From positions 41,412-91,555 of the forward strand of contig PNAI01000055.1 in the NCBI GenBank assembly GCA_003169835.1: a stretch of 50,144 nucleotides of DNA. The letters are read 5' to 3'. The notes under the pieces were generated by a model. It saw nothing but the letters and a program-made list of their open reading frames with translations, was not told where the DNA came from and searched no databases. Positions 24,509 through 32,422 of the stretch are shown one piece after another. Position 1 is the first letter of the stretch, and each line of letters starts with the position of its first letter. Made by a program: the position numbers and the translations under genes. Source of the DNA: Hyphomicrobiales bacterium (lineage in GTDB: Bacteria; Pseudomonadota; Alphaproteobacteria; Rhizobiales; Xanthobacteraceae).

Positions 24509-25596
24509 GTATTCAATCCTGCGCGGATTTTCTGCTTGAATTCGGCGACCGCCGAAATGGTCTCGTTGGTCAGCGGCAGGGCCACTGGTTCGCCACGGTC
24601 CGCCGAAAGATCGGCCGCAGTGTAGGTTTCCATCACGATGCGCGCGCTTTCCGGCGTGACCATCACAGGCGTATTGCGGATGCAGGACTCCAGGAAATAA
24701 ATAGTCTCCGGCCCCATGCCACCCGCGAACACAGCGTCGACCTGCTCACCCGGCATGGTGGACATCGGGAACACCTGGCCGGTCTTCACGGTGTTGAGCC
24801 AGTTGTCGCGCTGGGTGTCGTCGAGCACCAGCGCGCCTTCTGTGCCGGTGATTTCGATCCAGGTCGAGCAGTAGTTCGGATAGCTCTCCGGGAAATTCCA
24901 GCCGCCGCCGATCATCACCACCACGCCATTGTCCATCGTCACAGTGGTGAACATTACGTCATGCGACCCATTAATAGGTTCCATATAGCCGTAGGCGCCT
25001 TGCGAATAGACGCGGATCGGCTTCGCGGGCTCCAGCAGCCACATGACGAAATCGAGATCGTGCGTGGATTCCATCACCACCGGCGAGAGCCGCACGCGGC
25101 TCGCGATCTTCTTGCCGAGGCTGCGCGAGAGGTGACGGCTGACCAGCACCGAGACGACCTTTCCGAGCGTGCCATCGACGATCTTCTTCTTGGCGTAGGC
25201 GATTTTCGGGTTGAAGCGCTGCGAATAGCCGATCGTGAATTTCAGGTTGTTGCGCTTGGCGAGCATGATCAGCTCGTCGGCTTCCCACAGCTCCAGCGCG
25301 ATCGGCTTCTCCAGCATCACGTTCTTGCCGGCCTTGAGACAATCGCGCGCGATCGGATAGTGGTTCGTTTCCGGTGTCGTCGAAATATAGACGACCGAAA
25401 TGTTTTCGTTCTTGATGATGTCCTGGTAATCGAGCGTCGCGGTCGCCGGGCGATAGCGCGCCTTCAGTTCGGCCAGCCGGTCCGGCTTGATGTCGCAGAT
25501 GTGGAGCTTGTCCACCAGCGCGGTGCGCGAGAGTGTTTCCACCCGCGTGCCGCCGACCCACCCCACACCGATTGCCGCCACCTCGACTTGCTTCAC
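24505..25596 (-). CDS. Gfo/Idh/MocA family oxidoreductase B
   Basis: A 363-residue oxidoreductase with VAAIGVGWVGG at the N-terminus, VYISTTPETNH, EKPIALELWEADEL near residue 95, and STHDLDFVMWLLEPA in the second domain. The frame extends to 25755, but GTG at 25596 has AGGG 7 nt upstream and puts the Rossmann motif near residue 10, as expected. Its stop overlaps the start of the second homologue. The catalytic lysine lies in the EKP motif. Substrate is unknown; family precedents are polyols and cyclic dihydrodiols. Confidence 0.9.
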   Translation of the reverse strand: MKQVEVAAIGVGWVGGTRVETLSRTALVDKLHICDIKPDRLAELKARYRPATATLDYQDIIKNENISVVYISTTPETNHYPIARDCLKAGKNVMLEKPIALELWEADELIMLAKRNNLKFTIGYSQRFNPKIAYAKKKIVDGTLGKVVSVLVSRHLSRSLGKKIASRVRLSPVVMESTHDLDFVMWLLEPAKPIRVYSQGAYGYMEPINGSHDVMFTTVTMDNGVVVMIGGGWNFPESYPNYCSTWIEITGTEGALVLDDTQRDNWLNTVKTGQVFPMSTMPGEQVDAVFAGGMGPETIYFLESCIRNTPVMVTPESARIVMETYTAADLSADRGEPVALPLTNETISAVAEFKQKIRAGLNT

Positions 25597-25681
25597 GATA
25601 GTCCCTTTTTGTTTGAGCGTTCCCTGGGGCCTTGGTCGGGCCGGATAATGCGCACGCCGGCTGCCATATGCCAATGGTCTT

Positions 25682-26440
25682 TCAGGCCGGCACGCGAACC
25701 CCGAAAATGCGGGCGGCGAATTGCGGATAGACCTCGGCAAGCTCCGGCGCCACAACCTGCCGCATCAGCCGCAGCGTCTCCGCCGATGGCGAAGGTGTCT
25801 CGGGCACGGCCGCGGGTTGCACGTAGGCGAATCCAGTGTGTTCGGCAACCTCGCTGACGGCATGGCCCGGATGCACGCTCTCCAGCCGAAAGCGCCGATG
25901 GGTTTGATCGAAGCTAAACACGCAGCGGTTGGTGACCAGCGCGATCGGTCCGCCATTGCGAAATACATTCTCCGGGCTTGTCCCAGGCGCGCTGACGAAG
26001 CTCACTTTCGGAACCAGCGTGCGGCGCGAATGCTCGGTGCGGAACAGGATGACCTTGGGCACGACGTAGTAGAGATAGGCCGCGCCGAACGACCCAGGAA
26101 AACGCACCTTCGGGTGCTCATATTCGCCAATGCTCACGAGATTGATGTTTCCTTCGCCGTCGATTTCGCCGCCGGAGAGGAAGAACACGTCGATGCGGCC
26201 CTGTCCGGCGCAGTCGAACAGTTCGCGCCCGCCGTCGGTGAAGAAATTATGTTTTCGGCTTTGCAGCAGCGACACATAAGGCTTACCCCCGCCGCGCTCG
26301 CGCGCCAAAAGCGCCGCCGTCGCCGGGATCGGCGAAGCGTTGCCCACCGCCACGTGTCGTACATCGCCGATCAGATCGGCGATCACGCTGGCAAGCAGCT
26401 CCTCGTTGGAGAGTTTCTGTTCAGGCGGCGCGGCGGTCAT
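25682..26440 (-). CDS. CoA-transferase family I subunit B-like protein
   Basis: A 252-residue protein resembling the beta subunits of glutaconate-type CoA-transferases: VAVGNASPIPATAALLARER near residue 28, then VFFLSGGEIDGEGNINLVSI, and a FVSAPGTSPENVFRNGGPIALVT region. The frame is open to 26725, but the ATG at 26440 (MTAAPPEQ) overlaps the upstream subunit's stop by 20 bp and fits the family length. The glutamate that forms the covalent CoA thioester in classical enzymes is not obvious; the segment after VSLLQS reads RKHNFFTDGG. An IpdAB-like hydrolase role is thus possible. Confidence 0.85.
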   Translation of the reverse strand: MTAAPPEQKLSNEELLASVIADLIGDVRHVAVGNASPIPATAALLARERGGGKPYVSLLQSRKHNFFTDGGRELFDCAGQGRIDVFFLSGGEIDGEGNINLVSIGEYEHPKVRFPGSFGAAYLYYVVPKVILFRTEHSRRTLVPKVSFVSAPGTSPENVFRNGGPIALVTNRCVFSFDQTHRRFRLESVHPGHAVSEVAEHTGFAYVQPAAVPETPSPSAETLRLMRQVVAPELAEVYPQFAARIFGVRVPA

Positions 26441-27239
26441 ACACATACTGCTCGAGATATTTCGCAAATCCTTCTTCGCTCGCAGCAAGCCGGGCGTATT
26501 CCGCAAGATGCTTTTCGTCCCAGGCATAGTGATCCGGCAGCGGCAACGGCCATGCGCCGCGCGGTGCGACCGCGATTGAGTCCACATAAAAGCCGGGCAG
26601 GGTGCCGGCTGAGAGCGTCGCATCCGCCAGCAGATCGCCGTCGACGATTTTCTCCACTGTGACGATGGTCTTGGCTGAAGCATGCGCCATGGTTGCGAGT
26701 TCCCGCTGCCGTCCGATCCAGACATTGCCCGCGCGGTCTGCCATCGGTGAATGGAATAGCGCGACGTCCGGTTTGATGGCGGGCAACAGCACGATCGGAT
26801 CGTTGTTGCCGAACGGATTGTCGATCATGCGCCAGTCTGGCCGGTGTGCGAGCACGTCCGACCCAATCAGCCCGCGCAGCGGAAAAAACGGCACGCCTTT
26901 TTCGGCGGCCTGGAATGCGGCATGCAGCGCAGGGCAGGTGGCATCCTTCATTTTGATCGAGCCCGCGATGACCGCAGCGGTAAAGCGCGGCGCCGGCCCG
27001 AACTCGCCGAGGCTCACGGCGGAAGTTTCGATCAACGCAACGCATCCCGCGCCGATCAGCAGATCGGCCTGCAGGCTCGACGTCGGTAACGCGATCAGTT
27101 CGAGTCGCTTCACGCCGCGCCGGATCAGCGCGCGCGTCGCAGCCATGGCGACGCCCGAATTCTCCCGCGGCACCGCCAGCACGCAGCCGTCGGCAATCGA
27201 TGCAAGCGCCTCGTCGAGCGTGGGAACGATCTGCGGCAT
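26421..27239 (-). CDS. CoA-transferase family I subunit A-like protein
   Basis: A 272-residue alpha-type subunit. It begins MPQIVPTLDEALASIADGCV and contains the glycine-poor variant of the family's N-terminal CoA site, then SSLQADLLIGAGCVALIETS, FFPLRGLIGSDVL and PDVALFHSPMADRAGNVWIG, all typical of GctA/IpdA-like proteins. It overlaps the beta subunit gene by 20 bp, so the two form an obligate pair. It activates an acid with CoA or, if IpdAB-like, hydrolyses a ring ketone CoA ester. It is divergent from the MTHFR-like gene, with 143 bp between the starts. Confidence 0.87.
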   Translation of the reverse strand: MPQIVPTLDEALASIADGCVLAVPRENSGVAMAATRALIRRGVKRLELIALPTSSLQADLLIGAGCVALIETSAVSLGEFGPAPRFTAAVIAGSIKMKDATCPALHAAFQAAEKGVPFFPLRGLIGSDVLAHRPDWRMIDNPFGNNDPIVLLPAIKPDVALFHSPMADRAGNVWIGRQRELATMAHASAKTIVTVEKIVDGDLLADATLSAGTLPGFYVDSIAVAPRGAWPLPLPDHYAWDEKHLAEYARLAASEEGFAKYLEQYVYDRRAA

Positions 27240-27382
27240 GGTCGAACGATCCTATGAGCGAGAAGCGGGCTCGCCAAGTGGGGGCGAAGTGGGCAATGCA
27301 TGTGTGGGTCCCATCCCTGCGGCTTGAAAAGGGGCGGAAATTCTGGTCCGTACGCGCCGATAGGCTCAGGAAGGACACCGTG

Positions 27383-28276
27383 GTGACACTTCAGGAAAAG
27401 CTCAAAAGCGGCCGCTTCGTCATCACGGCCGAAATCACGCCGCCGGCGTCTTGCGACGCGGCCGATCTGCTTGCCAAGGCTCTGCCCTTCAAGGCTCTCG
27501 CCGATGCAATCAATGTGACCGACGGCGCGGGCGCGCGGGCTCATCTTGCCGCGGTGACGGCGGCGGGCATACTGCTGCAAAACGGTGTCGAGCCGGTTCT
27601 CCAGTTCACCTGCCGGGACAGGAACCGCATCGCTTTGCAGAGCGATCTCATGGCAGCAGCTGCCCTCGGCGTGCAAAATCTGCTCATGCTCAAAGGCGAC
27701 GACCCGAAGCAGGGCGATCAGCCGGATGCCAAGCCGGTGTTCGATCTTGATACCGTGAGCTTGACCCAGATGGCGATCGCAATGCGCGACAAGGGCGAGT
27801 TGCCGAATGGGCGCAAGGTGGACGGTCAGGCGAAATTTTTCATCGGTGCTGCGGATGCACCCATCGATCCGCCGGCCGGCTGGGAGCCCAAGAGCCTCAA
27901 AGCCAAGATCGCGGCCGGTTGCGAGTTTGCGCAGACGCAGTTCTGCATGGATGCCGCCGTCGTGCGCCGATATTTAGCGCGTCTTGCCGACCACGGCGTC
28001 AAGCTTCCTATGCTTATCGGTATCTCGCCGCTGCGCTCGGCCAAATCCGCGCGCTGGATGCGCGAAAAGCTGTTCGGCACCATCATCTCCGATGCCATCG
28101 TCGCACGCATGGATGCCGCCACTAATCCGGCAGCCGAAGGCCAGCGCATTTGCCTTGAATTGCTCGAAGAGCTCTCAAATATCCCCGGCGTCGCCGGCGT
28201 TCATCTCATGGCGCCGGGCAACGAGGGGGCGATTGCCGACGTGATCTCGCAAGCGGCCAGCCTGGAACGACGGTGA
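27383..28276 (+). CDS. Methylenetetrahydrofolate reductase (MetF) family protein
   Basis: A 297-residue TIM-barrel protein: FVITAEITPP at the N-terminus, INVTDGAGARAHLA, VLQFTCRDRNRIALQSDLMA near 73-92, LMLKGDDPKQGDQPDAK, and KFFIGAADAP. It ends with VHLMAPGNEGAIADVI, matching the flavin/folate-binding fold. MetF reduces methylene-THF to methyl-THF; paralogues beside catabolic genes often serve methyl-THF-linked demethylation. Two adjacent GTGs at 27380 and 27383 follow AAGGA; the second has better spacing. No folate operon surrounds it. The MetE-like gene at 41.9 kb is the only other methyl-transfer candidate in the window. Confidence 0.85.
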   Translation: MTLQEKLKSGRFVITAEITPPASCDAADLLAKALPFKALADAINVTDGAGARAHLAAVTAAGILLQNGVEPVLQFTCRDRNRIALQSDLMAAAALGVQNLLMLKGDDPKQGDQPDAKPVFDLDTVSLTQMAIAMRDKGELPNGRKVDGQAKFFIGAADAPIDPPAGWEPKSLKAKIAAGCEFAQTQFCMDAAVVRRYLARLADHGVKLPMLIGISPLRSAKSARWMREKLFGTIISDAIVARMDAATNPAAEGQRICLELLEELSNIPGVAGVHLMAPGNEGAIADVISQAASLERR

Positions 28277-28279
28277 ACT

Positions 28280-28377
28280 CCCCTCCACACACGCGCGAAG
28301 CGCGTGGCAGGGAGGGGTCGGGGGTGGGGGGCGCTAAGGCGTCAAGGTCCCCTCCCCACCGCTTCGCGGGGGGAGGG
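28280..28377. repeat. Two C/G-rich intergenic palindromes
   Basis: Two hairpins fill the gap between the convergent MTHFR-like and IorB-like genes. The first (28280-28317) has CCCCTCC/GGAGGGG outer arms and a CGCGCGAAGCGCG core. The second (28349-28377) repeats the CCCTCCCC..CTTCGCGG..GGGGAGGG unit seen at 21234. They may act as a bidirectional terminator. Confidence 0.6.
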
Positions 28378-28402
28378 TAAGAGCAGCGAGAACGGTAAGC
28401 GC

Positions 28403-30700
28403 TTACGACAGCGCCGCTTTCACCCGGTCGGGCGAGAACGGTACGCGGCGGATACGCACGCCGGTCGCATCGAAGATCGCATTCGCAATCGCCGCGGCGA
28501 TCGGCCGGATCGATGGCTCGCCGGCGCCCGATGGCGGAATTTCCGGATGGTTGATCAGCACGAAGTCGATCTTCTCCGGAGTTTCGGTGATGTCGAGGAT
28601 GGGATAGGAAATCCAGTCGACGCTCGTGACCTTCTTGTTGTCGAACTTGACCTCTTCCCACAGCGTGCGGCTGATACCCTGGATGATATTGCCCTCGATG
28701 CACTTCTCAAGGCCATCCGGATTGATAATCTGGCCGCAGTCGTGCGCGACGGTGAAGCGCTTCGCAAATATCTTGCCGGTAGCGCGATCGATATCCACCT
28801 GCGCGATGACCGCAACCCGCGTGCCGTTGCGCTGCGAATAGGCGATACCGCGCCCGCTCACCTTGGCGCCGGTCTGGCCCTTGCGCGGTGACGGCCGCGT
28901 GTCCCAGCCGAATTTCTGCGCTGCCGCCTTGATCACCGCGATGTCGCGCGGCTCCTTGACATAACGCAGACGGAATTCGATCGGATCGACATTAAGCGCC
29001 GCCGCCACCTCGTCCATGAACGACTCGCTGGCGAAGTGGATCTGCGGTCCCACCGGATCGCGCAGATGCGACGAGCGCAGCGGCGAAGAGCGATCGAGCA
29101 GCGGCGGGATCGTCTCCCATGCCGTCTTTTTGTTGGCGAACTCGTAGGATTCCGCCGGGACGCCGAAGCCGTCGCCCGATTTCAGCGTCACGCCTTGGGT
29201 CTGGCCCGCGAGCGTGTCGAACAGCTTGCTACCGTTGGTATCGACATCGACGCGCGAGAAACCCTTGCTCAGGAAGTCATAGGCGATGACGTTGCCCTGC
29301 GCATCGATTGCCGCCCGCGCGCGATGGATCGAGGCCGGTCCTTTCGGGTCCCAGCCCGTGCCTTGGTCGCGCGTGTATTGCAGCCGCACCGGTTTTCCGA
29401 CCGCTTTGGCAAGCGCCGCTGCATCGGCCGCGCAATCGTCGGCGTCGCTGCGGCCATAGGAGCCCGGCCCGGTCTGCCAGATGACATGGACATTCTCCAG
29501 CGGAACCCCGAGTTGGGCGGAAAGACCGTTCTGTACGAAGTGAGACTTCTGCGATCCGGTCCAGCAATTGACCTTACCGTCCTTGATCTCGACCAGTGCG
29601 CAGGCCGGTCCCATGCAGGCATGCGATTGGAACGGCCATTCGTATTCGGCCTCGATAACCTTGGCTGCGGTCTTGAACGCTTCATCGACATTGCCGGCCA
29701 GTTTGCCTTCCTCGGCGCGTTTGCGCACCGGGGCTTTGCGGATGTGATCATAGAGCGCAGCCTGATTGGGGAACGGCGGTTCGACCTTCGACCACTCGAC
29801 TTTGAGCTTCTCCATGGCCCGGATCGCGTCCCATTCCTTGTCCGCGACCACGCCGAGGAATCCTTGCTGCCACACCACCTTGGCGCCGGGGATGTCCTTG
29901 ATCGAACTCTCGTCGACCTTTACCGGCACTGAGCCGGCGACGGCGGGACGGATCATCCGGCCATGCACCATTCCCGGTACCTTGATGTCGGTGCAGAAAT
30001 CTTCCTGACAGAAAACTTTCGGCGCAACGTCTTCGCGCTTGATCGGCTTGCCGACGATCTTGTGGTCTTTCGGATCCTTTGGCTTTGCCTTGCCCGGCGC
30101 GTAGAGCGTATTGCCGTACGCCTTGTTCCATTCGAGTTGGACGTTGAAATATTTCCCGCCGATCAGGTCGGCATAGCTCACGCTCTTGGGCATCGCACCC
30201 CTCGGAGCGATGGTTTTCACGACGCCATTGCTGACCGTGAGCTGATCCGCCGGAACGCCGAGCTTCTCGGCCGCCATGTCGACCAGCACGCGACGTGCTT
30301 CCGCCGCCGCCATGCGCATCTGCTTGCCGCCGAGCTGCAATCCGGTGGAACCGGAGGCGCCGCCCTGGTTCACGCTGTTGGCGGTGTCGCCCATGTAAAC
30401 TTTGACGGCCTTGAACGGCACATCAAGTTCCTCAGCCACGATCTGGCCAACGGCGACGAACAATCCGTGCCCCATGTCCATCTTGCCGAAGAAGGCCGAG
30501 ACGGTGCCATTGGCATTGACCGCGATATAGGACGACAACTGATCGGGCGTGAGCGGGGGCTTCGTGCCCTGCGCCAGCGCGTTGTTCATGCCGAGCAACA
30601 CGTCGAGGCCGAGCGGGGCGCCGACCGAAACCACCAGCGCTCCTGTTCCCATCAGGACTGCGCGGCGCGAGATCGTCGTTGGCTTTTCCATTTTTGTCAT
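28403..30700 (-). CDS. Periplasmic molybdenum hydroxylase large subunit, IorB-like
   Basis: A 765-residue molybdopterin-binding subunit of the isoquinoline 1-oxidoreductase type. Unlike cytoplasmic xanthine dehydrogenases it carries a twin-arginine leader (ISRRAVLMGTGALVVSVGA), so it is exported folded. Landmarks are GKMDMGHGLFVAVGQIVAEE near residue 72, TGPGSYGRSDADDCAADAA, ARAAIDAQGNV, and GAGEPSIRPIAAAIANAIF with the active-site glutamate. The ATG at 30700 has GGGAGG with 5-nt spacing. The 2Fe-2S subunit lies 11 bp upstream. Such enzymes hydroxylate N-heterocycles or oxidise aldehydes and pass electrons to cytochromes rather than NAD. Confidence 0.93.
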   Translation of the reverse strand: MTKMEKPTTISRRAVLMGTGALVVSVGAPLGLDVLLGMNNALAQGTKPPLTPDQLSSYIAVNANGTVSAFFGKMDMGHGLFVAVGQIVAEELDVPFKAVKVYMGDTANSVNQGGASGSTGLQLGGKQMRMAAAEARRVLVDMAAEKLGVPADQLTVSNGVVKTIAPRGAMPKSVSYADLIGGKYFNVQLEWNKAYGNTLYAPGKAKPKDPKDHKIVGKPIKREDVAPKVFCQEDFCTDIKVPGMVHGRMIRPAVAGSVPVKVDESSIKDIPGAKVVWQQGFLGVVADKEWDAIRAMEKLKVEWSKVEPPFPNQAALYDHIRKAPVRKRAEEGKLAGNVDEAFKTAAKVIEAEYEWPFQSHACMGPACALVEIKDGKVNCWTGSQKSHFVQNGLSAQLGVPLENVHVIWQTGPGSYGRSDADDCAADAAALAKAVGKPVRLQYTRDQGTGWDPKGPASIHRARAAIDAQGNVIAYDFLSKGFSRVDVDTNGSKLFDTLAGQTQGVTLKSGDGFGVPAESYEFANKKTAWETIPPLLDRSSPLRSSHLRDPVGPQIHFASESFMDEVAAALNVDPIEFRLRYVKEPRDIAVIKAAAQKFGWDTRPSPRKGQTGAKVSGRGIAYSQRNGTRVAVIAQVDIDRATGKIFAKRFTVAHDCGQIINPDGLEKCIEGNIIQGISRTLWEEVKFDNKKVTSVDWISYPILDITETPEKIDFVLINHPEIPPSGAGEPSIRPIAAAIANAIFDATGVRIRRVPFSPDRVKAALS

Positions 30701-30711
30701 GTTCGCCTCCC

Positions 30712-31179
30712 TCAACCCATCATCGCGGCGGCGCGCTTGACCGCCTTCAAAATGCTGACATGCGTGCCGCAACGGCACTTGATACCTTCGAGCGCCGTCT
30801 TGATCTCAGCCTCGCTTGGTTTCTTCTTCTTCGCAAGGAACGCCGCGGCGGTCATGATCCAGCCGTTGATGCAATAGCCGCATTGCGGCACCTGCTCCTC
30901 GACATAAGCGGTTTGCAGCGGATGAGGTTTCTCAGGCGTGCCAAGACCGGCCAACGTGACGACCTTGCCCTTGCCGACCGAGGAGACCGGCGTGATGCAT
31001 GAACGGATGGCCACGCCATCCACATGCACGGTGCAGGCGCCGCATTGCGCGAGCCCACAACCGAAATGCGGGTTATTGAGCCCAATGTCGTTGCGCAGTG
31101 CATAGAGCAGCGGCATGTCGGGATCGGCATCGACCGTGTGGTTCTTGCCGTTGACGTTGAGCGTGATTTTTTGGGTCAT
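30712..31179 (-). CDS. [2Fe-2S] small subunit of molybdenum hydroxylase, IorA-like
   Basis: A 155-residue iron-sulfur subunit. The plant-type ferredoxin cluster is held by Cys41, Cys46, Cys49 and Cys61 (FGCGLAQCGACT), and the second, helical-domain cluster by Cys100, Cys103, Cys135 and Cys137 (QCGYCINGW and KCRCGTH). It lacks a signal peptide, as is usual, because it is exported together with the Tat-tagged large subunit. It is first in a two-gene operon with the IorB-like gene. No FAD subunit is present, consistent with the IorAB type. Confidence 0.94.
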   Translation of the reverse strand: MTQKITLNVNGKNHTVDADPDMPLLYALRNDIGLNNPHFGCGLAQCGACTVHVDGVAIRSCITPVSSVGKGKVVTLAGLGTPEKPHPLQTAYVEEQVPQCGYCINGWIMTAAAFLAKKKKPSEAEIKTALEGIKCRCGTHVSILKAVKRAAAMMG

Positions 31180-31221
31180 GGTGGGCGATTCCCTCGAATC
31201 CGTTTTTTGACGTTATTCAGC

Positions 31222-31247
31222 GCACTTTAGAATTGTTAGAATAGTGC
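31222..31247. promoter_or_regulatory. Possible operator upstream of the IorAB-like operon
   Basis: In the 194-bp gap before the IorA-like gene, two direct TTAGAAT repeats (31227-31233 and 31236-31242) are framed by GCACT and AGTGC. This arrangement, 43 bp upstream of the start codon, looks like a regulator binding site. No promoter hexamers are clear enough to call. Confidence 0.3.
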
Positions 31248-31373
31248 AATCACCGGCTAGTGAGAATACGCTTTTCACCGAATTTCCGGGATCGAAGCCG
31301 TTTTCGCTCGCAGCACGATGTCGCGGTTGCGCGACGGTATCGTGATGCAAAGATGCCTAAGTGCGGTGTCCGG

Positions 31374-32357
31374 CTACTCGGTTTTCGTAGTGCCGAGCGC
31401 ACGCACCGCTGCGAACAGTTCGCGCACCTGCTTCTCGCTCACGCCGCGCGTGATGAACACCACGCGGCTGGAGCGGTCCTTGTCGGGCCACGCGTTGAGC
31501 TCGACCGGCGGATGGATCAGATGCTGCACGGCCTGGAACACCACCGGGCCCTTGCCGCCGGAAAGGTTCAAAATTCCTTTGACGCGCAAGAGATCAGGAC
31601 CACGCAGCGCGATGAGCGTCTCCATCGTGCGCACAAACACCGCCCAGTCGAGCGGCACTTTCTCCCGCAGCACAAAACTCACGATGCCGTCGCTGTGCGC
31701 GGCCTCGGCGACAAAACCCGAATGGCGTCCGATCACATCGGCGCGCCCGCTGTCGATCAGGCACTGCGGATCCAGCTTACCGTTGACCGCGGTCTCGATA
31801 ATCGCGCGCGGATTGAGTTCTTCAAGCGTTGCGATCAGCTTTGCGGTGGTCTTTGAATCGGCGATGTCGGTCTTTGACACCACGAGACGATCGGCCAGTA
31901 TCGCCTGCTTTCGTGCTTCCGGCGCCTTGTCGAGATTGCGTAGCCCCGCGACCGCATCGACCAGCGTGAGGACGACTTCAACCGCGAACTCCGAGCCAAG
32001 CGCACGGTCGGTCGAAAACGTCTGCAGGATCGGACTGATATCGGCCAGCCCGCTGGTTTCGATCAGCACACGATCGAAATGCGGGATCTTATTGCGATCG
32101 CGGTCGGCGACCAGCTTGCGCAGCGCGATCTGCAAATCGGAGCGCATGTTGCAGCACAGGCAGCCGTTGCCGAGCAGCGTAATTTTATCGGTGCTCGACC
32201 GCAGCAGTGCGTCGTCAATGCCGACCGAACCAAACTCATTGACCACCAGCGCCGTTCCGCGCCCCTCCGGCGTATCCAAGAACCGTTGAATCAGCGTGGT
32301 CTTTCCGGCGCCAAGGAAGCCCGTGACGATCGTGACCGGGAGGCGTGCGCCGCGCAC
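31374..32357 (-). CDS. CobW/P47K-family GTPase
   Basis: A 327-residue G3E-class GTPase. Walker A GFLGAGKTT is at residues 13-21, the metal-binding GCLCCNM near 64, ETSGLAD after it, and SKTD replaces the usual NKxD base-recognition motif. The C-terminal CobW domain includes LLRVKGILNL and HPPVEL. These proteins deliver or insert metals, or maintain metalloenzymes. The nearby molybdenum hydroxylase and metal-dependent proteins make that plausible. The start is uncertain: GTG at 32357 is the first usual codon in frame but has no clear ribosome-binding site, 66 bp after the upstream stop. Confidence 0.88.
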   Translation of the reverse strand: MRGARLPVTIVTGFLGAGKTTLIQRFLDTPEGRGTALVVNEFGSVGIDDALLRSSTDKITLLGNGCLCCNMRSDLQIALRKLVADRDRNKIPHFDRVLIETSGLADISPILQTFSTDRALGSEFAVEVVLTLVDAVAGLRNLDKAPEARKQAILADRLVVSKTDIADSKTTAKLIATLEELNPRAIIETAVNGKLDPQCLIDSGRADVIGRHSGFVAEAAHSDGIVSFVLREKVPLDWAVFVRTMETLIALRGPDLLRVKGILNLSGGKGPVVFQAVQHLIHPPVELNAWPDKDRSSRVVFITRGVSEKQVRELFAAVRALGTTKTE

Positions 32358-32422
32358 ACGCTTTTGCTGTCGGCCGAAGCGGCCGGCCTTGGCCGAAGGA
32401 AAGAGATCGAGAACGCCGTCGC

